A stretch of 43,436 bases of DNA, from assembly GCA_900550235.1 (NCBI GenBank), contig URRQ01000017.1, forward strand, positions 1 to 43,436, in the 5' to 3' direction. The notes beneath the pieces are model-generated. The model was not told the DNA's origin. It saw only the letters and a list, made by a program, of their open reading frames with translations, and did not search any database. The position numbers and the translations under genes are program-made. Source of the stretch: an uncultured Lachnospiraceae bacterium (GTDB lineage Bacteria > Bacillota > Clostridia > Lachnospirales > Lachnospiraceae). Positions 1 to 8,402 of this stretch are shown here, piece after piece; position 1 is the first letter of the stretch; every line of letters starts with the position of its first letter.

Positions 1-93
1 CAACGAATGAGGAGAACGAAAGAATACAGGAAATAGAGATATACTACCGATTTATCGGAAAAGTAGACTGATAAAGAGGGTTCATATCTTTAA

Positions 94-1023
94 CTAAGGG
101 AAAGCGGCTCATCGATACCAGACTTGAACAAGATTCTTTTGTTGGCGAAGATATTTGATGTCAGCACCGATTACTTATTAAAGGACGAGCTTGGAGAAGA
201 GGCGGTCGCAGAAGAATCCTCGATTGTAGCATGTGGTATGGAAGGCGATATAGGGTGTGATGCGAAAAGTAGGATCGTGCCAGAGCCTGAAGTGAGAAAA
301 GTATCTTTGGATGAAGCGGTTTCTTATATGGGAGATAGTCTGATCGCGGCGAAGAGAATGGCAGTTGGCGTTGCCATGTGTATCATATCGCCAATCCTTC
401 TCATGGTATTAGCGGTCTATGCAGAAGAAGGGCTGATTCCGATTTCTGAAGATATGGCAGGGGGAATTGGGATCATTCTCGTACTTTTATTCGTAGCGCC
501 TGCAGTTGTTCTTTTCATTACAGTAGGGATGCGGATGGAGCGGTATCAATATTTTGAAAAAGAACAGATCGAATTAGAGTATGGTGTTGCGGGGATTGTG
601 AAAGAACGGAAACAGGCGTATGCGGAAACTTATACCGCCGGAATACTAATTGGTGTGACTCTTTGTATTTTAAGTGTGATTCCACTCTTTGCGGCAGCGG
701 CATTTCAGGCGGAAGATAGAATCCTGATTCTTTGCGTGGCGGGACTTTTGCTTATCGTAGCTGTGGCTGTATATATTTTAGTTCGAGTGATGACCGTTCG
801 GTTTTGCTATGATAAGCTTTTGCAGGAGAATGAGTATACACTTCGGAAAAAAGCGGCGGCACGCAGAAACAGCAAATGGGAGGCGATATATTGGCCACTT
901 ATTGTAGCAGTTTATCTGGCATATAGTTTTTGGACGATGGATTGGGGAAGAAGTTGGATTATATGGCCGGTGGCAGCAGTGTTCTCCGTAGTATTGGAGG
1001 CAATCTTTGAAAAAGAAGAATAG
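94..1023 (+). pseudogene. 5'-damaged XRE-family regulator with polytopic membrane C-terminus
   Basis: The frame reads ESGSSIPDLNKILLLAKIFD and then VSTDYLLKDE, which is the last third of a Cro/CI-type (XRE) helix-turn-helix domain. The usual preceding residues (DNA-recognition helix, then V/QSVSKWE) are missing: the same frame has stops at 64-66 and 91-93, and no other frame of bases 1-93 restores a clean helix-turn-helix. A TTG at 124 could be called a start, but it is simply the Leu of the conserved PDLNKI motif. After the stump come about six hydrophobic segments, as in the common clostridial 'XRE plus membrane' regulators, suggesting a membrane-anchored transcription factor in the intact form. 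I infer an inactivated or 5'-truncated gene. Part of the domain could lie before the window, but the stops argue against a simple edge effect. Confidence 0.6.
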
Positions 1024-1033
1024 GATAAGAATG

Positions 1034-1060
1034 GGATGTGCATTGTCACATCCTTTTTTT
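1034..1060 (+). terminator. Intrinsic terminator after the XRE-like gene
   Basis: A 7-bp stem GGATGTG/CACATCC with a 6-nt loop is followed directly by seven T residues. It separates the regulator stump from nagB. Confidence 0.85.
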
Positions 1061-1079
1061 GCACTTTTATCCACTTGTA

Positions 1080-1108
1080 TTGTGCGAATAGGATAAATGT
1101 GGTATAGT
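1080..1108 (+). promoter_or_regulatory. Putative sigma-A promoter of nagBA
   Basis: TTGTGC (1080-1085), a 17-bp spacer and TATAGT (1103-1108) lie about 65 bp before the nagB start. Just downstream, ATGTG (1122-1126) and CACAT (1136-1140) form an inverted repeat that could be an operator; no known NagR/DasR consensus is evident. Confidence 0.5.
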
Positions 1109-1171
1109 TTTAACGGAAACTATGTGGAATTGGAACACATTTTTTGAATGAAAAGAAAAGAGGTAATGAAG

Positions 1172-1903
1172 ATGAAAGTTTTAAAGACAGCAGATTACAA
1201 CGAGATGAGCAGAAAAGCAGCAAATATTATCGCAGCACAGGTGATTACAAAACCGGACTGTGTACTTGGTCTTGCAACAGGTTCTTCTCCAATCGGTACA
1301 TACAAAGAATTGATCAGAATGTATGAAAATGGAGATCTTGATTTCTCACAGGTAAAATCTGTAAATTTAGACGAATACAAAGGGCTTCCAAGAGAGAACG
1401 ATCAGAGCTACTACTACTTTATGAACGATAATTTCTTCAACCACATTAATATTGATAAAGCAAATACAAACGTACCAAACGGTATGGAACCGGATGCAGA
1501 GAAAGAATGTGCACGTTACGAAGAATTGATCAAATCTTACGGCGGAGCAGATCTTCAGTTATTAGGACTTGGACACAATGGACACATTGGATTCAATGAG
1601 CCGGCAGAGCAGTTTGACAAAGTAACACACTGTGTAGATTTACAGCCAAGCACAATTGAGGCAAATAAGAGATTTTTCGCATCTGCTGATGATGTTCCAA
1701 AACAGGCTTATACAATGGGGATCGGAACAATCATGAACGCAAAGAAAATCGTCGTTGTAGTAAGCGGTGAAGACAAAGCTGAAATCGTGAAAAAAGCATT
1801 CTTTGGTCCGGTAACTCCAAACGTACCAGCATCTATTTTGCAGTTCCATCCAGATGTAACTGTTGTTTGTGATGCAGCAGCTTATTCTAAAGTAGAGGAA
1901 TAA
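1172..1903 (+). CDS. nagB: Glucosamine-6-phosphate deaminase NagB
   Basis: Converts glucosamine-6-phosphate to fructose-6-phosphate and ammonia in the cytoplasm, the last step feeding amino sugars into glycolysis. The protein carries the family's phosphate-binding segment LGLATGSSPIGTY near residue 35, the LDEYKGL segment, and the catalytic GLGHNGHIGFNEP motif near residue 130. At 243 aa it matches the usual Firmicutes NagB length. An ATG at 1148 is in frame, but AGAGGT at 1160-1165 is correctly spaced only for the ATG at 1172 (MKVLKTADYNEM), the normal N-terminus. It is followed after 4 nt by nagA, so the two are clearly one operon. Confidence 0.97.
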   Translation: MKVLKTADYNEMSRKAANIIAAQVITKPDCVLGLATGSSPIGTYKELIRMYENGDLDFSQVKSVNLDEYKGLPRENDQSYYYFMNDNFFNHINIDKANTNVPNGMEPDAEKECARYEELIKSYGGADLQLLGLGHNGHIGFNEPAEQFDKVTHCVDLQPSTIEANKRFFASADDVPKQAYTMGIGTIMNAKKIVVVVSGEDKAEIVKKAFFGPVTPNVPASILQFHPDVTVVCDAAAYSKVEE

Positions 1904-1907
1904 TATT

Positions 1908-3014
1908 ATGATTATTAAGAATGTAAAAGTTTTTACGGAAGATAAGAGATTCGTTCCGGGTGAAGTTGTTATTGAAGATGGTCTTTTTCAGGTAGAAGCA
2001 TCGAATCAGGATGAAGTAATCGACGGAAACGGCTGTTATGCAATTCCGGGACTTGTAGATGTACATTTCCATGGAGCTGTCGGATATGATTTCTGTGATG
2101 GTACAGAAGAAGCGATTCAAGAGATTGCAAAGTATGAAGCATCTCAGGGAGTTACAACGATCGTTCCGGCTACTATGACATTGCCGGAAGAAGAGCTTAT
2201 GCAGATTGCAAAGACTGCAGGAGCACATAAGAATGAAGAAGGCGCAGTTCTTGCAGGGATCAATATGGAAGGTCCATTCATTTCTCCGGGAAAGAAAGGG
2301 GCACAGGCGGGAACACACATTGTAAAACCAAATGTGGAGATGTTCCGCAGACTTCAGGAAGCTGCAAACGGATTATTCCGTCTTGTAGATATTGCGCCGG
2401 AAGAAGAAGGTGCAATGGAGTTTATCAAAGAACTGCATGACGAAGTGCATATTTCTTTTGCACATACACTTGCAGATTACGATACAGCAAAGAAAGGGTA
2501 TGCTCTTGGCGCTGACCATGCAACACACCTTTACAATGCAATGCCGTTATTTACACACCGTGCGCCGGGCGTAATCGGAGCAGCTCATGACAGCAGTCAT
2601 GTTATGGTAGAATTGATCACAGACGGTGTACACATTCATCCATCAGTTGTAAGAACAACATTTGATATGTTCAAAGATAGAGTTGTGTTAATCAGTGATA
2701 GTATGCGTGCGACAGGTATGCCGGACGGTCAGTATACGCTTGGCGGACAGGCTGTTACTGTAAAAGGCAATATGGCAACGCTTATAGAAGGTGGCGCGCT
2801 TGCCGGTTCTGTGACAAACTTAATGGATTGTATGAGAAATGCAGTGAAGAACATGGGTATTTCTTTAGAAGATGCAGTTGCAGCAGCAACGATTAATCCG
2901 GCAAAGAGTGTTGGACTGGATAACAAATATGGTTCCATCAAACAGGGCAAAGTTGGAAACCTTGTACTGTTAGATCAGAATCTTGAGATTCAAAAGGTAA
3001 TTTTGAACGGATAA
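1908..3014 (+). CDS. nagA: N-acetylglucosamine-6-phosphate deacetylase NagA
   Basis: Removes acetate from GlcNAc-6-P to give the NagB substrate. It is an amidohydrolase TIM-barrel enzyme with the metal-binding HFH (residues 53-55), INMEGPFISP with the metal-ligand Glu, FAHTLAD, HLYNAMPLFTHR and the catalytic Asp in LISDSMRATG. The length of 368 aa is typical. Its ribosome site AGAGGA lies within the last codons of nagB and the genes are 4 nt apart, so they are translationally linked. No nagE/PTS gene or regulator is adjacent, so substrate uptake must be encoded elsewhere. Confidence 0.97.
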   Translation: MIIKNVKVFTEDKRFVPGEVVIEDGLFQVEASNQDEVIDGNGCYAIPGLVDVHFHGAVGYDFCDGTEEAIQEIAKYEASQGVTTIVPATMTLPEEELMQIAKTAGAHKNEEGAVLAGINMEGPFISPGKKGAQAGTHIVKPNVEMFRRLQEAANGLFRLVDIAPEEEGAMEFIKELHDEVHISFAHTLADYDTAKKGYALGADHATHLYNAMPLFTHRAPGVIGAAHDSSHVMVELITDGVHIHPSVVRTTFDMFKDRVVLISDSMRATGMPDGQYTLGGQAVTVKGNMATLIEGGALAGSVTNLMDCMRNAVKNMGISLEDAVAAATINPAKSVGLDNKYGSIKQGKVGNLVLLDQNLEIQKVILNG

Positions 3015-3030
3015 ATCATAAGGAATAAGT

Positions 3031-3066
3031 GAAGGGGCTATCGGTTTCGATAGTCCCTTCTTGTAT
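3031..3066 (+). terminator. Terminator hairpin between nagA and the convergent MATE gene
   Basis: A 13-bp stem (one G-T wobble) with a GTTT loop: GAAGGGGCTATCG paired with CGATAGTCCCTTC at 3031-3060, followed by a short T-rich stretch. It ends nagBA and, because the next gene is convergent, may also serve the minus strand. Bases 3067-3171 show nothing further that I can support. Confidence 0.7.
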
Positions 3067-3171
3067 AGTTTACTCTTGTAAAATTTTTAAATACATATCT
3101 AATCTAGAATTAATGTATCCTGCAAATTCAATAATAACGGAACAACATGAATACTTTTAGCGGAACAATGC

Positions 3172-4503
3172 TTAGAAATAATGGTATGTTTTTCGCATTT
3201 TGTAAAAATAATAAACCGACAAAAACATTGTAAGGAATTCCGCGACAGGCACAGCCAGCCAGATTCCATTTACGCCGATGAATTTCGGAAGAAGAAGGAT
3301 ATTCACTACAATCATTCCGAAAGTACGGACAAAGGAAATGATCGCAGAGACTTTTCCGTTAGAAAATGCGGTAAACATGGAAGAGGCGAAGATATTAATA
3401 CCTGCAAAAATATAATTGATCGAGAATAAGAAAAATCCGGTTTTGGCAATCTCATAAGTCTCTGTAGAGCGTGGAGTGAAGATTTCTACGATCCAAGGGG
3501 AAGAAATCAGCGCCAATGCAGTGATAACAAGCGACGAAACAGAGATAAATCCAACACAGATTTTAAATATTCTTTTCAGCAGAAGATGATCTGCTCTTCC
3601 GTGATTAAAACTGATCACAGGAGCAACGCCCATGGAATATCCCATATAAAGGGCATTGAACAGAAATTGCCCGTAGAGTACGATCGTAATGGCGGCAACA
3701 CCCGGTTCTCCGAGGAATTTCAACATCATAATATTAAACAGATACGTGATGACCGCATTGGAAAGATTGGTGACCATTTCCGAAGAACCGTTGAGGGAGC
3801 TTTCTGTTAAAAGCGACACGTAAAAGTGTGGTTTTACAATGTAGAGAGAGCCGGAGCGGACAAATAAGAAATACAATAATCCGAAAAATGCAGGGATCAG
3901 TTGTCCGATTCCTGTGGCAAGCGCTGCGCCGCTGATACCCATTTTGAGAGGACCCATAAATACATAGTCGAAAATAATATTCGCAATGCCGCCTGTAATT
4001 GTAAGAAGCAAACCAAGATTTGGCTTTCCTGCCGCAACAAAAAAGCTTTGGAATAAAAGCTGCAGGACACATGCCGGAGCAAAATAAAGGCTTACAACTA
4101 AGTAGGCAACAGCATCTTTGATAAGTACATCTGTTGCTCCAAGAAGACGGACGATTGGTTCTGCAAATAAAGTTCCGATGAGTAGAAAGAAGATTCCGAG
4201 TAGGATTCCTGTCAGAATTAATGTGGAAAAATCGCGGCGTGCTTCTTGGTCTTTCTTTTCTCCTAACTTTTTGGCAATGATCGCACTTCCTCCGGTAGCG
4301 AACATGACACCGATGGCGATGACGAGACTGATGGCAGGGTAGGCAATGTTCAGAGCAGATAATGCATTGGTACTTACGAGCCTTGATACAAAGATTCCGT
4401 CAATGATCGTATATAACGACATAAAAACCATCATAACCATGGTTGGAAATGCGAAGCGAAGCAGGGAAAAGAATTTAAAATCTTTTGCTAAGGAATTTGA
4501 CAT
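3172..4503 (-). CDS. MATE family multidrug/toxin efflux protein
   Basis: A 443-aa protein with about 12 hydrophobic segments and the MATE-type opening: a PTMVMMVFMSLYTIIDGIFV helix, then the VSTNALSALNIAYP and GSAIIAKKLGEKK stretches seen in MepA/NorM-like exporters. Such proteins expel cationic drugs or metabolites using a Na+ or H+ gradient. AAAGGGAG lies 8 nt before the ATG. The gene is divergent from a MerR-family regulator with only 88 bp between them, and its promoter has the 19-bp spacer that MerR proteins untwist, so ligand-induced activation by that regulator is the likely control. The substrate cannot be read from sequence. Confidence 0.93.
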   Translation of the reverse strand: MSNSLAKDFKFFSLLRFAFPTMVMMVFMSLYTIIDGIFVSRLVSTNALSALNIAYPAISLVIAIGVMFATGGSAIIAKKLGEKKDQEARRDFSTLILTGILLGIFFLLIGTLFAEPIVRLLGATDVLIKDAVAYLVVSLYFAPACVLQLLFQSFFVAAGKPNLGLLLTITGGIANIIFDYVFMGPLKMGISGAALATGIGQLIPAFFGLLYFLFVRSGSLYIVKPHFYVSLLTESSLNGSSEMVTNLSNAVITYLFNIMMLKFLGEPGVAAITIVLYGQFLFNALYMGYSMGVAPVISFNHGRADHLLLKRIFKICVGFISVSSLVITALALISSPWIVEIFTPRSTETYEIAKTGFFLFSINYIFAGINIFASSMFTAFSNGKVSAIISFVRTFGMIVVNILLLPKFIGVNGIWLAVPVAEFLTMFLSVYYFYKMRKTYHYF

Positions 4504-4545
4504 ATTGAATTCTCCCTTTCCTTGTGTTTTTTTTGTGCAAATGCT

Positions 4546-4576
4546 ATCATAAACTATAGTGTAACCCGATAGTCAA
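4546..4576 (-). promoter_or_regulatory. MerR-type 19-bp-spacer promoter/operator driving the MATE gene
   Basis: On the minus strand: TTGACT (-35, 4576-4571), a 19-bp spacer and TATGAT (-10, 4551-4546). The spacer region is bounded by ACTAT...ATAGT half-sites, giving the over-long dyad promoter typical of MerR activators. On the plus strand TTGTGC (4533-4538), 16 bp and TATAGT (4555-4560) form a candidate promoter for the regulator overlapping the same operator, which would give autorepression. Confidence 0.8.
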
Positions 4577-4591
4577 GAGGAGAGTTGGAAA

Positions 4592-5416
4592 ATGAATAAA
4601 AAAAGATATTTGAGCACCGGAGAATTCGCAAAGGCGGTAGGAACGACAAAGCATACGCTCTTTCATTATGACGAAATCGGTCTTTTTTCGCCGGAGTATA
4701 AGGATCGATTGACAGGGTATCGTTATTATTCTTTTTCGCAGTTAGAAGAGTTTGACGTGATCTATATGCTGCGGGAACTGGATATGCCTCTGGAGGAGAT
4801 CAAAAGATATATGAAAGGCAGAACGCCGGAGAAACTGTTGGAGTTGTTCGTTCAGGAAGAACAGATGATAGCGGAGCGTATGAAGCGACTGAAAAAGACA
4901 AGGGAGTGGATGCAAAATAAAGGCTGTTTAATCAGAGAAGGCATTCGAGAACAGGAAGAGGAAATTCGGATTGAGCAGGAGCCAAGAAGATATATGGTTC
5001 TACGACAAGCAGATATTTCCGATGATATTGTCTGGGCAAAAGAGTTGGGGAAACTGTATGATTACTGTAGCGAGAATGGGATTGATAGCGCTTATCCGGT
5101 AGGATACAGGCAGAATATCGCAGAATTGAAAGATGGCATCTACGACAACTATTATGCTTTTTATCAGATGCTTGATAAAAAGCCGATGAAAATCGCATGT
5201 GAAGTCCGAGAAGCAGGAGAGTATCTCGTTGCCTATCATAAGGGAAATTGGCAGAGTGTGGGAGAAACTTATGAAAAAATATTTGCTTATGCGAAAACGC
5301 ATCAGATACTTCTTGGAGAATATAGTTACGAAGATGGTCTGTTAGATAGTTTGACTTTGGAGAGAGAAGAGGATTATATTACGAAGATAAGTTGCGAGAT
5401 ACAAGGAGGAAGATAG
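4592..5416 (+). CDS. MerR family transcriptional activator with GyrI-like effector domain
   Basis: Residues 1-75 form a MerR winged helix-turn-helix (YLSTGEFAKAVGTTKHTLFH, then YDEIGLFSP, TGYRYYSFSQ, MLRELDMPLEEIK). A coiled linker at about 78-120 follows, then a C-terminal roughly 150-aa GyrI/BmrR-like ligand-binding region. This layout is that of BmrR/Mta-type multidrug-sensing activators. It is divergent from the MATE exporter and the shared intergenic region holds a 19-bp-spacer promoter with a dyad, so it probably senses the exporter's substrate and activates its transcription. Start ATG at 4592 is preceded by AAGAGGAGAG. The next gene starts immediately after its stop. Confidence 0.9.
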   Translation: MNKKRYLSTGEFAKAVGTTKHTLFHYDEIGLFSPEYKDRLTGYRYYSFSQLEEFDVIYMLRELDMPLEEIKRYMKGRTPEKLLELFVQEEQMIAERMKRLKKTREWMQNKGCLIREGIREQEEEIRIEQEPRRYMVLRQADISDDIVWAKELGKLYDYCSENGIDSAYPVGYRQNIAELKDGIYDNYYAFYQMLDKKPMKIACEVREAGEYLVAYHKGNWQSVGETYEKIFAYAKTHQILLGEYSYEDGLLDSLTLEREEDYITKISCEIQGGR

Positions 5417-6115
5417 ATGGCATTATACGCAATCGGAGATTTTCATTTGTCGTTCACGGTCAACAAACCGATGGACGTTTTCGGTGAAGAATGGAAAGAT
5501 CATGTGAAAAAGATTGAGAAGAATTGGAATAAGAAAGTTCGAGAGAGCGATACGGTTGTAATCACAGGAGATCATTCGTGGGGGTGTAATTTGGAAGAAT
5601 GTAAGGAAGATCTGGAGTTCATTATGAAACTTCCGGGAAGGAAGATTTTGCTGCGCGGCAATCATGATATGTTTTGGGATGCAAAGAAAACGGAGCGGTT
5701 GAATGAGCAATTTGAAGGGAAACTGTCATTTTTGCAGAACAATTATTATACATATAGAGAGTATGCTCTTGTTGGGACGAAGGGATATGCCTATGAAGGA
5801 AAAGATTCGCCGGAGCATTTTCAGAAATTGATAGACCGAGAAGCCGGACGTTTACGGGAATCATTTGAAAAAGCGAAGAAAGACGGATACGAGAAATTCC
5901 TTATGTTTCTACATTATCCGCCTACAAGCATAGGGGAAGAAGAAAGCATTTTTACAAAGATGGCGGAAGAATATAAAGCGGAGCAAGTAATCTATTCCCA
6001 CTGTCACGGACAGGACAGATATCAAGACAGCTTTATCGGAGAGGTGAATGGAATCTGCTATCATCTTGTTTCAGGAGATTACTTGAAGTTTAAACCAATG
6101 AAAATTCTTGATTAA
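5417..6115 (+). CDS. Metallophosphoesterase (calcineurin-like fold)
   Basis: A 232-aa cytoplasmic protein with the dimetal phosphoesterase signature in order: D8-x-H10 in AIGDFHLS, D52 in VITGDHSWG, GNHD at 81-84, LHYPP near residue 156, and the SHCHG motif near residue 195. All metal ligands appear present, so it should be an active phosphohydrolase; the substrate (phosphoprotein, nucleotide or phosphodiester) cannot be told. The ATG follows the regulator's stop codon with no gap, and its ribosome site AAGGAGGA is inside the end of the regulator, so it is co-transcribed with it. A functional link to drug efflux is not evident. Confidence 0.85.
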   Translation: MALYAIGDFHLSFTVNKPMDVFGEEWKDHVKKIEKNWNKKVRESDTVVITGDHSWGCNLEECKEDLEFIMKLPGRKILLRGNHDMFWDAKKTERLNEQFEGKLSFLQNNYYTYREYALVGTKGYAYEGKDSPEHFQKLIDREAGRLRESFEKAKKDGYEKFLMFLHYPPTSIGEEESIFTKMAEEYKAEQVIYSHCHGQDRYQDSFIGEVNGICYHLVSGDYLKFKPMKILD

Positions 6116-6169
6116 TTTTAATCTTGGTTGATGTATTATAACTATATTTCGTAAAAATAATCAAATTTC

Positions 6170-6198
6170 TTGACAATTATGGAGTTTTCGCGTATTAT
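6170..6198 (+). promoter_or_regulatory. Strong sigma-A promoter of the liv operon
   Basis: Perfect TTGACA (6170-6175), a 17-bp spacer and TATTAT (6193-6198), about 50 bp before livK. The transcript leader then contains a small 6-bp hairpin ACAGAG-TACG-CTCTGT at 6215-6230, just before the GGGAGG ribosome site; this could be an operator or an mRNA stabiliser. Confidence 0.85.
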
Positions 6199-6249
6199 TC
6201 AAAAAAAGGAAAATACAGAGTACGCTCTGTTTATTGGGAGGATGAGATT

Positions 6250-7410
6250 ATGAAGATGAAAAAAGTGATGGCGGTAGTGTTAGCCGCAGCGATGACAATG
6301 ACTATGGCAGCAGGCTGTGGTAAGGAAAAAGAGAAGAAAAAAAGCGATGTCATTAAGATTGGTTCCATTGGTCCTTTGACCGGTGATGCGGCAATTTATG
6401 GTAATGATGTAAAAGGCGGAATTGAGATCGCAATTAAGGAAATCAATGAGGCGGGCGGAATTAACGGAGCAAAGGTAGAATTAAATTTCCAAGATGATGA
6501 GAATGATCCGGAAAAAGCGGTGAATGCTTACAACAATTTGAAGGATTGGGGTATGCAGGCTCTTCTTGGAACAGTAACATCTACTCCTTGTCTGGCAGTC
6601 AGCGAAGTTGCAAAAGATGATAATATGTTTTTATTAACACCATCCGGTACAGTAGTCGAGTGTGTACAGTATGATAACGCATTCCGTGTATGTTTCTCAG
6701 ATCCAACACAAGGTGTCGAGTCTGCAAAATATATTGCAGAAAAGGAAATTGCGAAAAAGGTAGCAGTTATTTATGACAGTTCCATGGTATATTCATCCGG
6801 TATTTATGAAGCTTTCGCAAAAGAAGCAAAGGCACAGGGATTAGACGTGGTAGCAGCAGAGGCATTTACATCTGAGAATAACAAAGACTTCTCCGTACAG
6901 CTTCAGAAAGCAAAAGATGCAGGCGCAGAACTTGTATTCTTGCCATTCTACTATTCAGAAGCTTCTCTTGTATTGAAGCAGGCAGCAAATATGAATTATG
7001 CACCGATCTTCTTTGGATGCGACGGTATGGATGGTATTCTTGGAGTAGAAGGATTTGACGCAAACTTAGCAAACAACTTAATGTTCTTAAGCCCATTTAC
7101 ACCGACTTCTGAAGATGAGGCAGTACAGCACTTTGTAAAAGCCTTTGAAGAAGCTTATGGTCATACACCAAATCAGTTCGCAGCAGATGCTTACGATGGA
7201 ATGTATGCATTAAAAGCAGCGATGGAAAAAGGTGAAGTAAAAGTGGATATGAGCGCAACAGATGTATGTGAGGCACTGAAAAAAGCGATGACAGAGATCA
7301 CAATTGATGGTGTTACAGCAAAATCTCTGAAATGGGAAGCAAACGGTGAACCTGAAAAAGCACCTATGGTAGTGAAAATTGCAGATGGTGATTATGCAGT
7401 TGTAGAATAA
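6250..7410 (+). CDS. livK: Branched-chain amino acid ABC transporter, substrate-binding lipoprotein
   Basis: A lipoprotein: a charged N-terminus, a hydrophobic stretch and the lipobox MAAGC with the acylated Cys at 23. It is followed by the type I periplasmic-binding fold of the LivJ/BraC family (IKIGSIGPLTGDAAIYGNDV, then EIAIKEINEAGGINGAKVEL). It would be anchored outside the membrane and deliver Leu/Ile/Val (or another amino acid) to LivHM. 386 aa is a normal length. It is the first gene of the liv operon under a strong promoter. A stable hairpin directly after it should make it the most highly expressed gene of the set, as expected for a binding protein. Confidence 0.95.
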   Translation: MKMKKVMAVVLAAAMTMTMAAGCGKEKEKKKSDVIKIGSIGPLTGDAAIYGNDVKGGIEIAIKEINEAGGINGAKVELNFQDDENDPEKAVNAYNNLKDWGMQALLGTVTSTPCLAVSEVAKDDNMFLLTPSGTVVECVQYDNAFRVCFSDPTQGVESAKYIAEKEIAKKVAVIYDSSMVYSSGIYEAFAKEAKAQGLDVVAAEAFTSENNKDFSVQLQKAKDAGAELVFLPFYYSEASLVLKQAANMNYAPIFFGCDGMDGILGVEGFDANLANNLMFLSPFTPTSEDEAVQHFVKAFEEAYGHTPNQFAADAYDGMYALKAAMEKGEVKVDMSATDVCEALKKAMTEITIDGVTAKSLKWEANGEPEKAPMVVKIADGDYAVVE

Positions 7411-7433
7411 AAAGAAATTCATTCACAGGTTAC

Positions 7434-7466
7434 AAAATAGATTGCGCATCCGCGCAATCTATTTTA
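7434..7466 (+). terminator. Attenuating hairpin between livK and livH
   Basis: A perfect 14-bp stem AAAATAGATTGCGC/GCGCAATCTATTTT with an ATCC loop (7434-7465). The 3' arm ends in TTTT. It probably terminates part of the transcription or protects the livK 3' end, giving excess binding protein over permease. Confidence 0.8.
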
Positions 7467-7508
7467 TACATAGGGAATCATTAAAATGCATGTGATAGGA
7501 GGATACAT

Positions 7509-8393
7509 ATGAGTTTTGTATCGTATTTGATAAATGGTATCAGCTTAGGAAGCGTATATGCAATCATAGCGCTTGGTTATACCATGGTATATGGAATTGC
7601 AAAAATGTTGAGTTTTGCACATGGTGATGTCATCATGATCGGAGCCTATGTGGCGATTACTGCGATTTCTGGGGCGGGGCTTCCTCCTGTTGTGGCAGTG
7701 CTTTTGGCAATCATTTTTTGTACTGTTCTTGGAATTGCAATTGAAAGAATCGCATACAAACCGCTTCGAAATGCGGCATCTCCGTTGGCAGTTTTGATTA
7801 CTGCAATCGGTGTCAGCTATTTGTTACAGAATATTGCGCTTTTGATTTTCGGAGCCAATACACGATCCTTTGAATCAGTTGTTCCGATCAAGCCAATGAC
7901 GCTTGCAGGCGGAAAGCTTACGATATCCGGTGAGACGATTGCGACAATCGGCGCATGTATCGTAATTATGATCGGACTTACATTTTTTATTAAAAAGACA
8001 AAAGCAGGGCAGGCAATGCTTGCGGTATCGGAAGATAAAGGAGCGGCACAGCTCATGGGAATCAATGTAAACGGAACGATAGCGCTTACTTTTGCGATTG
8101 GCTCTGCACTAGCAGCAGTTGCAGGTGTACTTTTGTGTTCCGCATATCCGACATTGACGCCATACACAGGTTCCATGCCGGGAATCAAGGCCTTTGTTGC
8201 AGCAGTATTCGGTGGCATCGGCTCTATTCCGGGAGCTATGATCGGCGGAATATTATTAGGTGTGATCGAGATTTTCAGTAAGGCATATATTTCCTCTCAG
8301 CTTGCGGATGCGATCGTGTTTAGTGTATTGATCATTGTGTTGATCGTAAGACCTGTCGGTATTCTTGGCAAAAATATTCAGGAGAAAGTGTAG
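7509..8393 (+). CDS. livH: Branched-chain amino acid ABC transporter permease LivH
   Basis: A 294-aa polytopic permease opening with YLINGISLGSVYAIIALGYT, then MVYGIAKMLSFAHGDVIMIGAY, the hallmark of LivH/BraD subunits. The conserved segment GIKAFVAAVFGGIGSIPGAMIGG, which contacts the ATPase, is near residue 220. It forms the membrane channel with LivM. AGGAGG at 7498-7503 precedes the ATG. It is separated from livK by a hairpin and runs directly into livM. Confidence 0.95.
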   Translation: MSFVSYLINGISLGSVYAIIALGYTMVYGIAKMLSFAHGDVIMIGAYVAITAISGAGLPPVVAVLLAIIFCTVLGIAIERIAYKPLRNAASPLAVLITAIGVSYLLQNIALLIFGANTRSFESVVPIKPMTLAGGKLTISGETIATIGACIVIMIGLTFFIKKTKAGQAMLAVSEDKGAAQLMGINVNGTIALTFAIGSALAAVAGVLLCSAYPTLTPYTGSMPGIKAFVAAVFGGIGSIPGAMIGGILLGVIEIFSKAYISSQLADAIVFSVLIIVLIVRPVGILGKNIQEKV

Positions 8394-8402
8394 GTGGACA
8401 GG

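Noticed and set aside
1887..2318. 143-codon minus-strand frame opposite nagA
   Set aside because: Cys/Phe/Ile-rich antisense shadow of a clear NagA gene, with no ribosome site.
3121..3171. Direct repeat CGGAACAA (two copies) downstream of the MATE gene
   Set aside because: Only eight bases, two copies, no structure or context suggesting function.
6115..6250. CodY-like operator in the liv promoter region
   Set aside because: AT-rich stretches resemble parts of AATTTTCWGAAAATT, but no site with acceptable match was found.
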